From positions 5,805,977-5,869,976 of the forward strand of contig NC_085137.1 of the NCBI RefSeq assembly GCF_035046485.1: a stretch of DNA of 64,000 bases. The letters run 5' to 3'. The notes beneath the pieces were generated by a model. The model did not search any database and was not told the DNA's origin. It saw nothing but the letters and a program-made list of their open reading frames with translations. The stretch comes from Aedes albopictus. Lineage: Eukaryota > Arthropoda > Insecta > Diptera > Culicidae. Within the stretch, counting starts at the first letter, position 1; each line of letters starts with the position of its first letter. Below, piece after piece: positions 19,926 through 32,300 of this stretch. The translations under genes were made by a program, and so were the position numbers.

Positions 19926-20475
19926 GGACACAGCAACAGCGGCATACGTCTATATGCAAGTTGTTTAGTTTTTTGCGTACAACAAAACCATAATGAGACC
20001 CGAGAGGTTATGATGTCAGTCAAAACAAATTTTAACAAATACTTCCAATATATTTTTACAATGTTACAAACATTTAAATCAAAAATCTTGTAAAGTATAG
20101 AACAACTCAGGCCAAACATTTCAATTGGCTTCTTTAGTGGTGTTGAGATAATTCCATATTCTGAATCTGCATGCCAAACTGAGCCGAAATCCAAATTTTC
20201 ATCAATTTTGGGGCCCGGGAACCTATTTAAAAATCAATTTGAAATTTGTATGGGAACGATTTGTCGAATCACCCCTCGTCGCATTTTGTACTGAGCGGAG
20301 CTGTCAAGCAGTTGCCCAGCTGTCAAAAGGTGATTTCAAAAAATCTCTTTAAATTGATTGTAGATACCAAAATAAAGTTCTAAAAATCTGAAAAAAATCA
20401 TAGCGGCTCAGAAAAAGGTGCTCTTTTGTTTAAAAATCAAAAATCATTGATTTTTTCTTAATTTAAAACCCCAAT
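19926..20475. other. Intergenic, old repeat
   Basis: 20170-20300 (a CCAAATTTTCATCAATTTTG block followed by TTTGTATGGG) is related to 37010-37100, so it is probably an old dispersed repeat. No gene was seen. Confidence 0.4.
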
Positions 20476-20694
20476 AGGTCCTATCTGCATTTGAGAGGCT
20501 CTCTTTGTTCACTTTCTCTTTCAATTATTGCATTGTAATGGTCCACTTTTCAAGTATTTTTGCAGTACAAATCAAAAGACGATTGTTTTGACCATCGTTC
20601 AATGCAAGAAGACAATCATAATACAAATGAACAGCTGAGATATTAACGAAAGAGAGGGAAACCAAAGAGAGCCTCTCTTCTGCAGATAGGACCT
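20476..20694. mobile_element. MITE (TIR AGGTCCTATCTGCA)
   Basis: Inverted termini AGGTCCTATCTGCATTTGAG with AGGCTCTCTTTG on the left, and CAAAGAGAGCCTCTC, then TGCAGATAGGACCT, on the right; 219 bp. The core has no open frame of note. Confidence 0.8.
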
Positions 20695-21508
20695 TTAGAC
20701 ATGTTTGGCCTGAACTGTTCATTAAATATAGCAAAAAAATAACTGAATATATAATAAAACCACAAGGATCAAATAAATTTAGAATATTAACCTGCCTGGG
20801 GCTGAAAATCCCAGTAATAAAAAAGTAGTAATAATAATAAATATTATGTAAACAATGCATGTGACATGTTATTTCGATGACTGATTTCTTTTACTGTTTA
20901 GATATGTCGTAAAACATCTACCAAACAATATGATAATAAACTGATTTATAATCATTCGGACAACCAAAGGGAGAACGACGATCCCTGATGGGATGATTAT
21001 TCGGAGACTTTATCACATACAGTTACACCATCACCAGCTGTGAGAGAATAACATCAACAATCCACGCAATCGGCGATTGAACAGTTAGTTGCGATTCTCA
21101 GAACAGAACAGTGTGATAACAAGTTCCACCCGACTTTAATCAAAAAAATCCAAAACTGATGTGGAACTAAGTTAATATAAAACCATGTCCAACTACTCCA
21201 CCGGCAGACTGAAAGACTAAGTCAAGAAGCAAGAAAACATTATGTATTAAGGCAATCTTTTGGACGTGATAACAGGCGAATTTTTATTTGCATCAATCGC
21301 ACAATATCACCACACCACAGTGACGACGGAGTGGAGAGGCTAAAATTTATTAGGGCTATTTTTATAAATATTTATTTTACGAATTCGTACCGTACTTCTT
21401 ACATCTCTACCTCTAGTCAAGAAGTGAGAAACAGGATCTCTTTCATTTCGCATTAGACCATCTGTCCGACCACACCAGCAGGCGCTCTTGGATATACGTA
21501 TCATCACC
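20695..21508. other. Intergenic / probable promoter and 5' UTR of cytidine deaminase
   Basis: No repeat or gene was recognised. The transcription start of the cytidine deaminase gene must lie here or further upstream, but neither a TATA box nor an initiator could be assigned with confidence. Confidence 0.35.
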
Positions 21509-24500
21509 ATGAACAACAACGTCAACGGGGTGGTCGATGGCGAATCGGTAGTGGAGTTTTCAACCATTGGTAAGTGCATCTAGTAGTTATGTTATGTGTT
21601 GAGATCTAATGCGATGACCTTGTTTTAACCCCATGCGAATTTTTAAGATGAATAAGGTCATCAACAAGTTGCCGAATATTAGGAATTTAGTGCGTATCGT
21701 AATTTGAAGGAGGCCCACAAAATTTCACTTCATGAATAAAAATGAGAAACAAGAAAAAAAATGTGCAAAAAACAGCTCTTGATTTGATTTTCATCATAGG
21801 AACTTCATAGGGGTGATACGATAAGAATGCCCATTCCAGATGCCGGCTCACCAAAAGCCAATAGGTTTTCTTTCAATACTTCAAAACTGTAAATTAAGTT
21901 ACATTGTATGGGTAATCGGTTTAATACGCGCCACCGAGGTAAAATTGTTGGCTTTACACACAATTCTTCAGCAAAACTAAACAGGGACTTGCGTTATAAG
22001 AAGAAGTATAACTCGAAACTACTGCGTATAAAACTTAAACTTATGTATTTCAACGTTTAAAAACCCAAAACAACAATCTTGCTTCCGCAACACTCAACAA
22101 CCTTGAACGAGCCAACGCACTGCTGGTGACGTTTCAATCTTCGGAGGGTCGGACACCTATCTCCAATTAAATGCATATCTGAGAGGGGTTGGCCACTACC
22201 CAAACTCCAATAAAATGACCACTAATTCACTAATTTCACTAATCAATAGCATTTTTAATTTTTTATCTTCCTAATCAATGAAACTTGTACGTTCGCAAAC
22301 CAATTAAATATTACAATTAAATTGAATTGTTGAATGCCAGCAACTAGAATGTGCGTTTTTTTGTGCGTTTCAAGGCTAAAATATATACTGTTTCAGAAAT
22401 TATAAATACACTTTGTTTATTAAATAAAATGAACTACTGTTCTGATGATTTCTACCAACTTCTTTCAGAATACAGTATATTGTGATTCACATTTTTGTAT
22501 TTCCTTTCAATTGTGATGATATTTTGCAGAACAGTCGAGTTCTGTAACAATTAACTTCATTCTCCAAATGTGCATTTCCACAAAGGTGTTTTTAAATTAT
22601 TTCAACATTATTTATCACTAAATACCAAATTTTATTTATTTTTTAACATATTCACTTTCTCAACAATGGACAAGAGATGCCTTCATCAAAAGCTGGGAAA
22701 AAAGATAAAGGCATTTTTTCTGACATCAAGTTTCTTATTTTTTAAGGTTTTCTACGGAACATAAGAAATACCACACCGTTTCTTAGCTTTCCTGGACATA
22801 TTTAATTTAAACTAATTTGTTTTTCTAGCTTATTCGATCCTTCAGATGGCATAGCTGGTCATACCATAAAAACGAATGCAGTAAGCACTAAGTAAGACAT
22901 TCGTTTGCTTAACGTTTGTTGTTACCTGTGTTGTTGAGAAATTTGAAACAAACATATTTGCATTGAGAAGGCCCGTAATGATGATTCTTGATTTCTTGGT
23001 TCTTGGTTCTTGAAATATTCCAGTGAAAATTACTTTAACCAATCGAGAAATATCTTTTCTTATCGAAACTTTCATTGTGCTTTTAATTGATTTTTTTTTC
23101 TTTTTTGTGTTAATGTTTTAACCACTTTGTGCAACTTTAAATTTTAATCATCTTGTTTACAGAGCCCTATATTTTAACTTTTACAAGAAACATCAACAAA
23201 GTTGGTATTATTTACTTCGTTAGAATGTTTACTATAAAAGCTAGAAGAAACATTTTTAGATATTGTGCTCAGTTTGACATGGCAGTCTATCGGTGGTGTA
23301 TTTATAATTTCTGAAACAGTCTCCGTTCTCGTTGGCGGTTTTTTTTAACAGTTTCCCCATGGGAAATGTGTCAAACTACTGTCACGCAGACGCAAACGGG
23401 TGCTTTGTGTGGGGAACTTTAGTGGCACGTTTTTCCCGATCTACCCTATAGATAAGAAGTTTTAAAAATTGTTATTAAATTATGTGCTTTTTGCTTTTTT
23501 ATTTTTTTGCTGTTTAGGGGTAAATTGCACCGTTAAATGAAAACACTGTTCTGAACCAATCTGAACTACCTTTCTGATTTTTTTTTAAGTGGGAGTTTCT
23601 GACATCACTCTATGGGTTCACTTTTCCAAAAAAAAGGAAACAATTTTGAGAAAAAATGTGTTCCACATAGCAGTTTGAAGGACTTTAAAAAAAATCTTGA
23701 ACAATTTCCTCAGAGCCGCTTTTATAAAATCCTCCAAGACTATAATTTACTATTTCTACAAAAATAGTAATAGGATAGCAAGCCACTTGGGCAGTAGCTG
23801 GTATTTTGGGCACTCTTCGCCATAACTCAGTCAATTCCAAACCAATTGACCTATTTTGTACATGGCTAGATACTATACGTATCTCACCGCGTTCCAAAAA
23901 TTGTGTCAATACGTTCGAAACTGGCTGAGTTACAGCAGAAAAGTGCCCAAAATAGGAACACTGCGATGTTTTCACTTCCCTATACGCCTCTAGTAAAAAA
24001 AATCCGAGATTTTTCCGAAGTTTTTCATTTGCACTTTTCACCCGAAATCTTTTTTTTTTTTTGTCTTTTTGTCGTCTACATTTTACAAGAATTTCTATAG
24101 GCATTCCTATACGTAAATTCTTAGATTCCTTCATGGGATCCATCAATTGAAATGATTATGAAGAATTTCTTTTAAAAATAAACATACAAGAGATTATTCC
24201 TACAGAAGATTATATGGAGTACCCTCGGAAGAATCCTCGGAGGAATTCAAAATGACGGAAATATTCTAGAAAAATTCCTTAGAAGACTTGCTGTAGCAAT
24301 CCCCAGCAAATTTTAGATGAATTCTCGGAATTCTTTGTGGAGGAGCCCACAATGAACTTGACAGGAGGTATATAGGATAAATTGCTAGAAAAATCTTCTA
24401 AGGAATTTCTAGAGATGGCACATTGGTCGGGCTCCATACAAAGAGGCGGCCAAAACTCACAAAGTTAATGTATTGTACTTTTATGATCCTCGATAAAAAC

Positions 24501-27500
24501 AATGCCGGCTTTTGAATTTCAATAACATTTTCACTGCCAAAGTGACCTAAGTCATAAAACTAAAAAATGAATCATTAGAAAAAAAAAAGAAAAATATTAA
24601 TATTTTGAGAATGGAATATATGTTTAATGTTATTCAGCATATGAAAGATGGGTTGTTGGACAGTTTGTATGCTCGTATGGTACGAAATTAATACGTCACA
24701 AACTTTTTCAAATTTTCATATATTGTACCTTAGGAATCTTGGTAATTTTAAGTTGAAAAACAGTTCATGTCGTCACGTGTCGCCAAATTTCGAATAGTAC
24801 ATCTTAAACATCAAACCACAGAGAACAGACGTCCACTGCGGTTGTGTAAAGCATTGCAACGGTTGTTTTGAAATAACTGGTAATGTGGCCATTACGCGGC
24901 GCTGTCACATTTCGAAAAGAAGTACAAATTTGCCGTTGATTTACCTTTTGGCGCTAGTGTTGCCAAGTGTGCACCCCAATATAGTTCCACCGAGAGAATG
25001 TATTGGATTTACTTGGAAAACAATAATTGTATTGTTTTTCAACTCACTTCTAATTGAAAGCGATGAAACAAATTATCAATGGGTTGCACAAATTTTGTTG
25101 TTGAATTAGTGAAATAATCATAAACATCTTGTTATTTGACCAAATACAGCACAGTCTCTGAGTAGGAAAATTTAAAGGTGCGCTAGTGAAATAATTCTTT
25201 AATAAGCGCCATCATGATGTCGAAACGAGTTATTAGGTGGGAAAGTCACCGTCGTTGCCGCTACTGAGCTTGTTTTTTTCTTTCACAAGATTTTCAAGAA
25301 ATTTTGTTCGAGCATGTTCGTCTGTTCTCTGTGATCATACTTAGGATTGCTTAAAAATGTTTAAATATTTTGCAGAAATTTGCAGTTTTTCAAGTTACAG
25401 CTATTTAAAGAAGTCATGTTTTTTCATATATTTAACGTAATTTTCCCATTTTTTGAGTAAAATAAAATTTATCTTCCCACGTTTTGGACACGTTTTGAAC
25501 CAACTTGGTTGAATTTGATCGATAGTTGATCATTTAATTGCATTCAAATTGAATTTCTAACAAAAAACGCAAAAAATATGGGGTTTACTGGCTTATACAG
25601 TTTTTAAACTTATTGAAGTTATGTAATTTTTGAATATCCCTTTTGAAACACTAAAAATACTCTATAGCATAACTAGACAACCTATAACCACAGACAAATA
25701 GACGTAACACCTTGAATGATTTTCATGGAAATCCATCGCCCAGTTCACACTATCATCACCTGGTGGAAAAGTTGCACGAATCACTGTGTTGTGCAATATC
25801 GTCAACAGATGGCGCTACTGTGAAACGTCAAACGCATAGAAAAACGATGCGCGCGCCTCTGGTTGTGAAAGCCACAACTATGAAAATTTAAATGATCGTT
25901 AAAAGAGTGGTCGATGGAAATTTCGCAAGTGTTACGTCTGTTTGTCTGTGCTTTGAAGAAACGTCTGAAGGAAGTTCTCAAGCATATTCTTGAAGAAATA
26001 CCTGTCATATTCATCTAGAGAGGTTTCTGTTGCAATGTGAGTTCTGGATGAATCCTTAATGAATTTTGAGGAACTCTTGGAACAAATCTTTAGATGAATC
26101 GACGGAGAAAAATAACGGGCATTTCTACGAGCAAACCATTAAGAAATTTCAAATTACCGTGGGGTGCCCTAATTTCGTGCGCGCCCAAACTTCGTTAACT
26201 TCTGACATCTGAGAGCATTATTATCTAATTAACAGCGGAATCATCAAAAATTTGTTATAACCTCAAAACTACATTTGATCTCAATACAATTCACAAAAAA
26301 AGAAATGAAAAATTTGATTTGTGTCAAAGATTAAAAAATAAATAGTAAATGTATGCACATAGCAGATGCCATATTCAGAGATACGAGAAAATCAACACTC
26401 ATGGAAATGAACGAGTATTTCGATCTCTAGCAAAAGTAAATATTCGAATTTATGTTTGACTATTTCAATTCAATATGTTTTATTATAATACGCAACAAAA
26501 TTACTTTAAAATGCTTTTTTCTTATTTTGTTTCAACATTTATGTTGTTGACGAAATTAGGAACCCATAATATGTATGGGTCCCTAATTTCGTGCACTCTT
26601 TTTTATAACTTTGTTTTGAGGTTCATGTGTACTTGTTGCCATCGCATGATTCGATTATTAATAATAGTTCTAAGGGGCTGTCCATAAACCACGTGGTCAT
26701 TTTTTTGGGACTTTTCAACCCCCCCCCCCCCCCCCGCGTGGTCATTAGTCCATACAAAAAATTTTATTTGTCCATACAAAATGGTCATTGGCCAACCCCC
26801 CCCCCCCCCCCCCCCCCTCATGACCACGTGGTTTATGGACAGCCCCTAATAACTATTTTGATTGGTTTAAAATTAGCTAGGGACCGCTCATAAACTACGA
26901 AGAAAGTGAAAAAAATCATCAAAAATAATAACCCTTAAAACTACAGAAGGATTTTTGGAAATCTTAATGTAAACATCCGGGACGAACATGGGAAACAGCG
27001 AATATTCACTCATATTTCGTCACAGACATCGATTTTATCTCCACGTTATGGTTTTATTGGTATTGTACGAGTATGCTACCTTTTGAAAATTAACACATTT
27101 AGGCGAATTCTACGTCTTTTAGAGTGAACGAAATTTGGAACCCGTGCACGAAATTTGGCACTTTCAAATAAAACAAAACTAATGCTGTCTAATCTCGTAT
27201 AATGTGAAGTTGCCTAATTTATATTTTTCTTGGGAGCTACAGTGCCAGCACTAAATATTATTGAAGAAATTAATCTGATATACTTTATGGTAAAATTTCA
27301 GAAGTTTATCAAACTTTGAGAATTCTTAAGTACACGAAATATGGGCACCTCACGGTATTCCCTCTTAGGATTCTAGGAGGTATTACAGAATAAGATTGCG
27401 AAAAAAATAATTTTGTTCAGAATGATTCTCGAAGTAATTGGAAAACATTTTGTCGGGTAACCTATGAAGTGTTCTCTCAGAAATTTGGTGAAAAAACCTC

Positions 27501-27949
27501 GTTGGGAAATGCGAGAGAAATCATAGTAAGCATTCATGGACAAATCTTTGGACGAATTTGTGGGAAATTCCGGGTGAAATTCCTGGATTGATTATTGGTG
27601 GCAATTGTAGAGTTGTAGAGTTCTGGAATAAATTTCCAAAAAAAAACATAGGGTGAGTGTACCAGTTTTCGCCATAGTGGTTCCCTATTTGGCCATAGTG
27701 GAAATTTAGAAGGTCTTCGAGCTTTGCCTCATTATGAAAGTTTTAGTAGCAAGAATTGAAATGTATCTTGTCATTAAAACCTTTGAAATGATGCAAAAGT
27801 TTGGATTATCTTAAATACCCACTATGGCCAAATAGGGAACTACTATGGCGATAACTGGTACACTCAGCCTATTTCAGTTTTTTTTATGAGAAAGAAGGAA
27901 TATTTTCGAAAAACTCATGGGAGAATACATTGATGAATTCTTAGAGGAA

Positions 27950-27980
<31 letters not shown>

Positions 27981-30900
27981 ACATTGTTTTAGTATTGAAA
28001 GGTCTCTAGAAATATGTGAAATGTTTTGGATTGTTTCCCAAAAATTTCTTATTTTTTTATAATCGCTGATGAAAAAAAAAATGAGATATTCTGGAATTAC
28101 TGCAAGAGTCTCACGTGAATCGCTAGTTCGCTAGTAGAATCCTTTGAAACTATCTTAGCCATTTTTAAACAATTCGTTCCAAAATCAAATCAATACTTCA
28201 GTATACATTCACCGAAACAAATACATTCCAACTCACTAGAATTCACACTAGAATCACATGGTTATTCTGAATGTATATTCTGAAATTCCGTTGAGTGTTG
28301 TCACCCGTATGTCACCCAAAAAACTGTTTCACACATGCTTTTAAAAGTCTAATTTAAAATGTCTTCTATATGTCTTCATGAACATAAATGTTTTTACAGA
28401 AATTCAAATGTCTTCAAATTGAAGACATGTCTTCTCATACGACATCCCTGGACCTTTGAATACGCGTTTTTACATTTTTCACACGAACATAATAAATTCA
28501 GCGAGTGAGCAAGATAATGTAGAACGAAAAGTCCAAAAGTTGCTGCTGAATATTCTACACGGAGAGACGAAACTACCCAAAAGTGAGTTCTTTCCACCCA
28601 ACTTCGGGGTTGCGTGCGTCAAGCCAATTTTGAGTTGATGGAATCGATGTTTTTGTTGGGTTGTTCCCGCTTGCTTCCATGTGAAAAAAATACCTAATTT
28701 AAAGTTTTTTCCACCCAACCGAAATTTTGACTAGGTTGTATTCACTCAAATTTGAGTACTGTGCTAGAAACTCAGTGTTGGCTTGACGCACGGAACTGCA
28801 AAAGTTGGGCTGTTTCTCTCTTCACTCTCTGACAACAACAGAAAGAGCGCATGAAAAGGGAGATGAAAAAGAACTCAAAATTGAGTTTAAAAGTACCTAA
28901 TTTTGAGTTTTTGAGTTTCTCCGTGTAGTGTATTTCTCCCGCAAACTTTTGACGATATTTTAAGGTGAAGATATGACGAAACCACAGCACCAATTTTCAA
29001 GGGCACAGTTCTGAAGAATCAAAAGACACTTTGCACTGAAAAGTGCATCGATCGGTCACAACCAGCGGGTAACCAAACGATCAACTGACTTTCTATTAAC
29101 TGACAAGCGCAAACTGATTTTCGGTTCTTCAGATTTGTACTCTTGTAAATTCGAGGTAACCCTTAATAAGTTTTCATGGAGTTCTTGGAAGTGGGCTTGA
29201 ACAAATGGGGTCAAAATTTACTTCGTCATATGCGCCAATTCCCGTCACATCAGACGGAAAAAAGTCTTACAGATGTTATGATTTACCTTTGCCAATGCCT
29301 CATTAGATATAAGTAAAAAGATGTAGAAGTGGATGTTGTGAGAGTGAGTACTCCCATCTCGACACTCATCATGTTCTTGATATAGGATTACAGCAATATA
29401 GCCTCAGTGTGATCTAACTATCGTAAATGCAAAGACGTATAATCGAAATCTAACTCCGAAAGTATCCTTCCTTCAATCCTCGTTCGTAACAGATATATTG
29501 ATAACCAATCCAGCCTCTTTAGCAATGGAAATCGAATAAGTAGATGCTGGGACATTAGGTCGAATGGTCACCAGGACGAATTGCAACTCAGCAGTTTCAT
29601 AACTGTTCATCATTTTCAACAATTATTGCGTTGCGTTGCGTTGCGTGGTAACGGATTGCATACGTAAGTTGCCATGTCAAAACTTTAATACTTCTGTTTT
29701 AATTGCTTATGGCATATGCTATTTGTGAAGGAACAGCTATCCAATTAGAGATTGAAGTAGAAAAGAGATCAAAACTTCCACTGCCGGCCACGCCCATCTT
29801 CTCCGTTACAAGGATAGGAAAGGATGGGATAATATGACATCTACTTTACAAGAGGTCAGCGACTCACGGACGCCCTTATAGGTGTCAAGTAGTTGGATAT
29901 TTGGAATTGGGTTTTTATCATTTTCAACAATTATCATTAAAAATTATTTCAACAGTGAAACTAGTAAGAATAGCCTATGTTGAAAAGAAGGAAAAAAAAT
30001 CATGGGTAAAATATCAGTAGACTTAAAATCAAAAATTATTAGATACTGTTCTGATGGAGAGAAGGAAACCTAAACTGAATTACCTGTAGATGCCATACAT
30101 TATAGAAGTAATGAAAATCTAAGGAGTAATCAATAATGCTAAGATTATTTTTAAATATCCATACGCTTGAATAGCATATCCAGCATGACCGTGATGAGGA
30201 TGACGGGTTCAATTCTCAGTCGGTCCAGGAATAGCCATTCGACCTAATGACCATTCAGTCAAATGGCCTGACACTTGAACCAACCGTCAATTCACACTCC
30301 ACAAAAGCTCTGTGGCACTTCAAAATATGATTTACCTGCTACATAATGCAGCTGCTCAATTACTTAAATAAATCTGTTTCCCGTCAATAAATTGTGAACA
30401 ACAAGTTTGCTTCGTCTAGAGAGGATGCAAGCAAATGTGTGCGTGGATTTTCGGCATACGAAACATCGTATTTCACAACTATAGTAAAAGATTTCTTCGT
30501 TGCACTGTGATGGCGTATTATTAATCTGGTTTGCAAAAATTAAATATTTTGGTCGTTATTCTAAACCTACACCCATCTCAATTTAAAAACTGTCTGCTCA
30601 ATAATACTTTGAACACATGCTTTTATTTGGATTACAAAAAATTTGACTCGCTTTTCGAATAAAAAGCTACGATCAATCATATTTTTTGGCCATCCTATGT
30701 ACCATAGTGTCACGTAGAAGGTGTGACGGGAATTGAATTCAGGTTGTGCCCGAAATAGGGTATCGCGCCACTTGGGCGATGGCTTCTATATTCGTCTGTT
30801 TGCCACTATAACTCAGTCAATTTTGAACCAATTGACTTGAAATGTTGTACACGGGTAGATACTATACCTATCTCACCACATTCCAAAATTTGTGTCAATA

Positions 30901-31557
30901 GGTTAAAATTTGACTGAGTTATAGTGGAAAACAGACGAATATAGAAGCCACCGCCCAAGTAGCGCGATTCCCTATGTAGAAGTAGACTAGACGGAAACAG
31001 AATTCGAGGGACAATCAATCAATATTATTTTAAGGAAATGGTAGATGTGTTCCAATTTTTTTGATGATATAAAAGCTAATTTATGAATTGATCGTTAATA
31101 TGACGGGGATTAGATAACAATTATTTATGATTTTTTTTACTTCACAGATCCAAAAGTGCAGGAGCTGATCAACGCGGCCATCAAGGTACGCAACAATGCG
31201 TACTGTCCGTACAGCAACTTTGCCGTGGGAGCAGCGTTGAGAACCAAGACCGGCGAAATCATAACCGGATGCAACGTGGAAAATGGAACGTTTGCGCCCA
31301 GTGTTTGCGCGGAACGAAATGCCATATGTAAGGCCATCAGCGAAGGATTCCGGGAGTACGAAGCGCTCGCCGTGGTGGCCTACCAGGAGACGGAGTTCAC
31401 ATCGCCGTGCGGAACCTGCCGTCAGACCTTGTCGGAGTTTTGCAACAAGAACATGCCGGTTTACCTCGCAAAACCGTCGCCGGCTCGCGTTATGGTAACA
31501 TCGATTAGCAAGTTGCTGCCCCATGCGTTCCGACCGAGCTTTCTTCTGCAGAAGTAA
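21509..31557 (+). CDS. CDA: Cytidine deaminase (zinc-dependent, pyrimidine salvage)
   Basis: Two coding exons, 21509-21569 (ATG AAC AAC..., 20 codons plus G) and 31148-31557, join in phase 1 (G|GTAAGTG ... TTCACAG|AT) to give 156 aa. The enzyme converts cytidine and deoxycytidine to uridine and deoxyuridine in the cytosol. Visible signature: NVEN at 63-66, Cys74-Ala-Glu76 (CAERNAI) with the zinc Cys and the proton-shuttling Glu, and PCGTCRQ with the two other zinc ligands, Cys108 and Cys111. PYSNFAVGAAL near the N-terminus also matches the family. Length agrees with homotetrameric CDAs (~145-160 aa). The 9,578-bp intron carries many MITEs (23.8, 24.8, 25.7, 26.2, 27.7, 28.6 and 30.8 kb). Exon 1 encodes only a variable, Asn/Val-rich leader. 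Its join is supported by frame and splice sites but not by homology. Confidence 0.92.
23315..23430. repeat. Short repeat with CCCATGGGAAA palindrome, copy 1 (CDA intron)
   Basis: Contains TTTTTTAACAGTTTCCCCAT, GGGAAATGTGTCAAAC, CTGTCACGCAGACGCAAACG and TGTGTGGGGAACTTTA. The same order is found at 36700-36805. It is probably a fragment of a dispersed element. Confidence 0.6.
23781..23971. mobile_element. Foldback MITE family A, copy 2 (CDA intron)
   Basis: CCACTTGGGCAGTAGCTGG, TATTTTGGGCACT and ATAACTCAGTCAATTCCAAA on the left; the complementary TTTCGAAC.., GAGTTACAGC, AGTGCCCAAAATA on the right. It is the same family as 5381-5590 and 30755-30975. Confidence 0.7.
24130..24420. repeat. Degenerate 12-bp minisatellite tract (CDA intron)
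   Basis: Short run of GGAATTC/GAAGAATCC/TTCTAGAG-type units like those at 15.7-18.3 kb. Heavily diverged. Confidence 0.5.
24818..25333. mobile_element. MITE family F (TIR CACAGAGAACAGACG, CDA intron)
   Basis: Inverted termini CACAGAGAACAGACG and CGTCTGTTCTCTGTG, 516 bp. The terminus resembles that of family B (CACAGACAAACAGACG), and a CACAGAGAACAGACAGA remnant abuts a family-B end at 12701. No long open frame. Confidence 0.8.
25689..25950. mobile_element. MITE family B, isolated full-length copy (CDA intron)
   Basis: 262 bp, from CACAGACAAATAGACGTAAC to its complement GTTACGTCTGTTTGTCTGTG. It is collinear with the inner copy at 14330-14592 and serves as the reference for the family. No flanking duplication was identified. 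Confidence 0.85.
26155..27357. mobile_element. 1.2-kb TIR element (TACCGTGGGGTGCCC) with a nested MITE (CDA intron)
   Basis: Inverted termini TACCGTGGGGTGCCCTAATT and the related GGGCACCTCACGGTA. The subterminal motif CTAATTTCGTGC / CACGAAATTTGG recurs at 26173, 26585, 27125-27170 and 27333. A Harbinger-like MITE (26674-26846) is inserted in it. No transposase was seen. Confidence 0.75.
26674..26846. mobile_element. 173-bp PIF/Harbinger-like MITE with poly-C tracts
   Basis: Perfect inverted ends GGGGCTGTCCATAAACCACG (continuing TGGTCA) on both sides and a TAA target duplication at 26671-26673 and 26847-26849, as in PIF/Harbinger insertions. The centre has C-homopolymers at about 26719-26735 and 26796-26817. 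Confidence 0.85.
27650..27870. mobile_element. MITE (TIR GGGTGAGTGTACCAGTTTTC, CDA intron)
   Basis: Arms of ~50 bp: GGGTGAGTGTACCAGTTTTC, then GCCATAGTGGTTCCCTATTT on the left, with the matching complement ending at 27870. Confidence 0.8.
27950..27982. repeat. (AAAT)n microsatellite
   Basis: About eight AAAT/AATA units inside the CDA intron. Confidence 0.95.
28555..28928. mobile_element. MITE (TIR CTACACGGAGA, CDA intron)
   Basis: Termini CTACACGGAGAGACGAAACT and GAGTTTCTCCGTGTAG. Inside are several TTGAGTT/AACTCAAAATT and CCACCCAAC words in both orientations; 374 bp. Confidence 0.75.
29000..30754. other. Intronic sequence with weak repeat traces
   Basis: No gene is visible. Traces are a GCGTT pentanucleotide run at 29625-29646, a tRNA box-B-like GGGTTCAATTCTCAGTCGG near 30208, and exact 14-bp inverted words CAATTCCCGTCACA (29236) and its complement (30722), which could bound a 1.5-kb element. 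Confidence 0.35.
30755..30975. mobile_element. Foldback MITE family A, copy 3 (CDA intron)
   Basis: Almost symmetric inverted repeat. ATAGGGTATCGCGCCACTTG, then GGCTTCTATATTCGTCTGTT and CCACTATAACTCAGTCAATT on the left; matching complement on the right. The centre is TACTATACCTATCTCACCAC. It lies 170 bp upstream of CDA exon 2. Confidence 0.8.
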
Positions 31558-32049
31558 AGCTGCAAACAGGAACCATGGAGCGGAGAAACTGAAGGAAAGA
31601 GGCAATGCGACTTACAATTCCCAAAAAGTTCCCCCGACAGTAGCGATACACATCAGATATGTCTTTTCCCACACATACAAGTATGTAACTGTACATGTTT
31701 TATCACGCATGTTTTTATCATTAGACAAAGATATACCTACCTAATGTCTGTTCTTTTTTTTGCGATGGTAAGATAAGATTGGAGAGGTTCACGTGGTCAA
31801 ACCACACAAATTCCGCCGAGCTAGATCTGATGATGAGGCTATTAAAAACATAAATCAAATCGTAGACTTGTTCATGTTCATAGCAAAATATATATTGTGT
31901 AATATATTCCATATTAAATTATATCATCTGATGCGTTTATTTTATCTGTTCGAAATGCCCAGTGGGTAGTGGATATCACAGCAGTAGAAGAAAACAATAA
32001 TAGAAGAAAAAATCTAACTCAAAATACTTCATACTTAGTGTTTCTATTA
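31558..32049. other. 3' flank of cytidine deaminase
   Basis: The 3' UTR of the deaminase is expected here. No canonical AATAAA was seen close to the stop codon. No other gene is visible. Confidence 0.35.
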
Positions 32050-32300
32050 TACCGCATTTAGTCCACCACTACTGGACTGCGCACTGAGTCTTCATAAGTG
32101 TCAAAACGTATACGTATATAAATAAAACTGCGCGATTGCATCAAATCAAATTGATGTCTTCGGCGCACTAATTCTTCAATGTATGCTGAATAAGTGCTCT
32201 GAAGACACCGAGTCGATTGGATACAATCGCGCACTTTTATTTGCGTTTTCGCACTCTTGAAAACTAGTGCGATAGTCCAGTGGTGAACTAAATGCGCTAT
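32050..32300. mobile_element. MITE family G, copy 1 (TA-flanked)
   Basis: Termini CCGCATTTAGTCCACCACT and AGTGGTGAACTAAATGCGC inside TA, with a second inverted block (ACTGCGCGATTGCATCAAAT against GATACAATCGCGCACTTTTA) and CTGAAGACACCGAGTCGATT. A diverged copy lies at 59821-60047. Confidence 0.8.

Noticed and set aside
19505..20194. 229-codon minus-strand frame
   Set aside because: It runs through the hairpin at 19761-19925 and a GAT microsatellite; no recognisable domain.
30175..30250. tRNA-derived SINE head (GGGTTCAATTCTCAGTCGG)
   Set aside because: B-box only, degraded; too little to define an element.
31081..31605. 174-codon minus-strand frame opposite cytidine deaminase
   Set aside because: Shadow of exon 2; the plus strand holds the complete zinc-binding signature.
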